Shown here one piece after another: positions 62,822 through 64,000 of a DNA stretch of 64,000 nucleotides. The position numbers were made by a program, and so were the translations under genes. Each line of letters begins with the position of its first letter. Position 1 is the stretch's first letter. Source of the stretch: Palsa-506 sp963755815 (GTDB lineage: Bacteria; Actinomycetota; Actinomycetes; Streptosporangiales; Streptosporangiaceae); contig CAVWLF010000005.1 in the NCBI GenBank assembly GCA_963755815.1, forward strand, positions 814,117 to 878,116, read 5' to 3'. The notes beneath the pieces were generated by a model. The model did no database searches. It saw only the letters and a program-made list of their open reading frames with translations, and was not told the DNA's origin.

Positions 62822-63553
62822 ATGGCGGGAAGGCTTCCAGACCAACAGCCAGCGCGGCGAGACTCTCTTTCCGAGGCCAGCCCTGAACTCCTGGCCGTGC
62901 TGGAGTCCGCGTCGCGTTTGCAGCAGATGGTTCCTGATGCGGTACTCGTGGGTGGGTCGGCTGCCGCCCTGTACGCGGGTCATCGGGACTCCTACGATCA
63001 CGATCACGTTCTCGCTGACCTCAGAGAACGTTTCGACGTCGTGCTGGAGGCCCTTGAATCCGAAGGCGAGTGGGTGACCAACCGGGTGGTTCCCGGAAAG
63101 GTCATCCTCGGGCAACTGGGGGACATCGAGGCCGGCGTACGCCAGATGATTCGCACCCGGCCGCTGGAAACCGCGCATGTCATGCTGCCGTCGGGACGCG
63201 TGCTGACTGTTCCCACCGCAGCGGAGGCGCTACGGATCAAGGGATTCCTAATCGTGCGGCGGAACCAGACCCGTGACTACCTGGATGTCGCCGCTCTGGC
63301 CGATCGTCAGGGCCTTCATGAGGCGGCGGGAATCCTGGCCAGGATCGATGACTATTACGCGGACCAGCACGGCGGCGGCCGGGGCATCGCGGCGCAACTG
63401 ATCAGACAGCTCGGCGATCCCCGCCCGAAAGACTCATCCGTAACGCGGCAACTCGGCGCATACCGGAACCTGGCGCCCCGCTGGACCGACTGGGATGAGG
63501 TGCGCTCGGTGGGCCGGCAACTGGCCGCCGAGATGCTCGAAGCAGAGGTGTAG
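62822..63553 (+). CDS. Nucleotidyltransferase-fold protein (AbiEii/MNT-like)
   Basis: 243 residues from ATG 62822. VLVGGSAAALYAGHRDSYDHDH (41-62, read in two parts) has the GGS and DxD signature of minimal nucleotidyltransferases. RTRPLETAHVMLPSGRVLTVP and KGFLIVRRNQTRDYLDVAALA resemble AbiEii/nucleotidyltransferase-toxin folds. Followed after 3 bp by an HTH protein, giving a toxin-antitoxin-like pair in the toxin-first order. Substrate not known. Probably leaderless. Confidence 0.82.
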   Translation: MAGRLPDQQPARRDSLSEASPELLAVLESASRLQQMVPDAVLVGGSAAALYAGHRDSYDHDHVLADLRERFDVVLEALESEGEWVTNRVVPGKVILGQLGDIEAGVRQMIRTRPLETAHVMLPSGRVLTVPTAAEALRIKGFLIVRRNQTRDYLDVAALADRQGLHEAAGILARIDDYYADQHGGGRGIAAQLIRQLGDPRPKDSSVTRQLGAYRNLAPRWTDWDEVRSVGRQLAAEMLEAEV

Positions 63554-63556
63554 CCC

Positions 63557-64000
63557 GTGACCCTGGCATTCCGCAACCTGACCATTAGCCCCGACGCTCC
63601 CGTTTCGTCCTGGCCCACCGAGGCCGTGCAGACCGCACTCGAACGGGGTGACCTCGCCGACTGGCACCGGATCGCTGCCGAGGTCCGGGCGGATCCCTGG
63701 GGCAATACCGCGCGCCAGGTGGAAGAGGTGCTCAGCCATTCACGCCCATATGGCGTCGCCGAAGCCATGGAGACGGTGCTGTCCCGCGCCCGTGACCGAG
63801 CTGCGGCCGACGAACGCGCAGCGGTCGCCGCCGAAATCATGGAGGCCGTTAAGCGTGCCGGACTGAGCCGGGCGGCGTTCGCCTCCCGAATCGGGACCTC
63901 CGCCTCCCGGCTGTCCACCTATGCCTCTGGCAAGGTAACCCCGTCCGCCACGCTCTTGCTCCGGATCCGCCGTGTCGCCGACCGGGAATCCGGGCGATGA
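63557..64000 (+). CDS. XRE-type HTH protein, partner of the NTase
   Basis: 147 residues from GTG 63557, 3 bp after the NTase stop; the TGA is the last codon in the window. N-terminal helical half (WPTEAVQTALERGDLADWHR), linker, then an HTH_3 at ~95-145 (AVKRAGLSRAAFASRIGTSA, SRLSTYASGKVTPSATLL). Fits an antitoxin that neutralises the NTase and represses the palindrome upstream. Confidence 0.85.
   Translation: MTLAFRNLTISPDAPVSSWPTEAVQTALERGDLADWHRIAAEVRADPWGNTARQVEEVLSHSRPYGVAEAMETVLSRARDRAAADERAAVAAEIMEAVKRAGLSRAAFASRIGTSASRLSTYASGKVTPSATLLLRIRRVADRESGR

Overview
The window is high-GC DNA with GTG/TTG starts, 4-base start-stop overlaps, SigE-type ECF sigma factors, a SARP-type regulator, a pSAM2-like integrative element and the block topA / MFS-dTMP kinase / DNA polymerase III delta'. 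Together these point to a filamentous actinomycete (Streptomycetales/Streptosporangiales-like). The genus cannot be fixed from the sequence alone.

Layout. (1) 2-5098: a tight plus-strand operon of two ATP-grasp ligases flanking a peptidase-S51-like protein and two serine esterases; the product is unknown. (2) 5163-15229, minus strand: a PRC-barrel protein, a small unknown, a YihY/BrkB membrane protein, an RHH regulator / DUF4097 / DrrAB-like ABC exporter operon with a 21-bp-phased operator array, two methyltransferases, a decayed MerR-type regulator, and a neprosin-type glutamic peptidase fused to a seven-bladed PLL-type propeller. (3) 15.7-29.7 kb: mobile DNA stacked on the 3' end of tRNA-Thr(CGT). 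Three copies of the tRNA 3' end delimit an old remnant (truncated integrase, YciI-like gene) and an apparently complete AICE with int, xis, RepSA-like initiator, FtsK/TraB-like translocase, DnaJ-SprT fusion, GIY-YIG protein, KorSA-like GntR regulator and Pif-like Nudix protein. Its cargo is a TIR-domain protein and an AT-richer membrane protein. (4) 29.7-41.4 kb, core chromosome: ricT, an ECF sigma/anti-sigma unit, holB, tmk and its MFS partner (split by a frameshift), topA, a DUF5703-like gene, an M20 peptidase, tRNA-Leu(GAG). (5) 41.6-64 kb, accessory: a second sigma/propeller pair, a dienelactone-hydrolase-like gene with a WYL regulator, two secreted TolB-like proteins, a giant SARP-TM-propeller-SBP5 receptor, SnoaL/TetR, a MacB-like exporter, gene remnants, a sigma/anti-sigma/ABC operon with an orphan histidine kinase, and a nucleotidyltransferase/HTH pair.

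How parts work together. The AICE carries recognisable integration, replication, transfer and control genes, while TIR, Nudix and the int-proximal membrane protein look like defence or exclusion cargo. Several loci pair a regulator with its target across a short palindrome (RHH at 10.46 kb, WYL at 44.3 kb, TetR at 51.6 kb). Extracytoplasmic sensing through beta-propellers recurs (30.7, 42.1 and 47.6 kb). The less familiar parts are the ATP-grasp/S51/esterase operon, the neprosin-PLL enzyme and the DNA-binding/solute-binding receptor.
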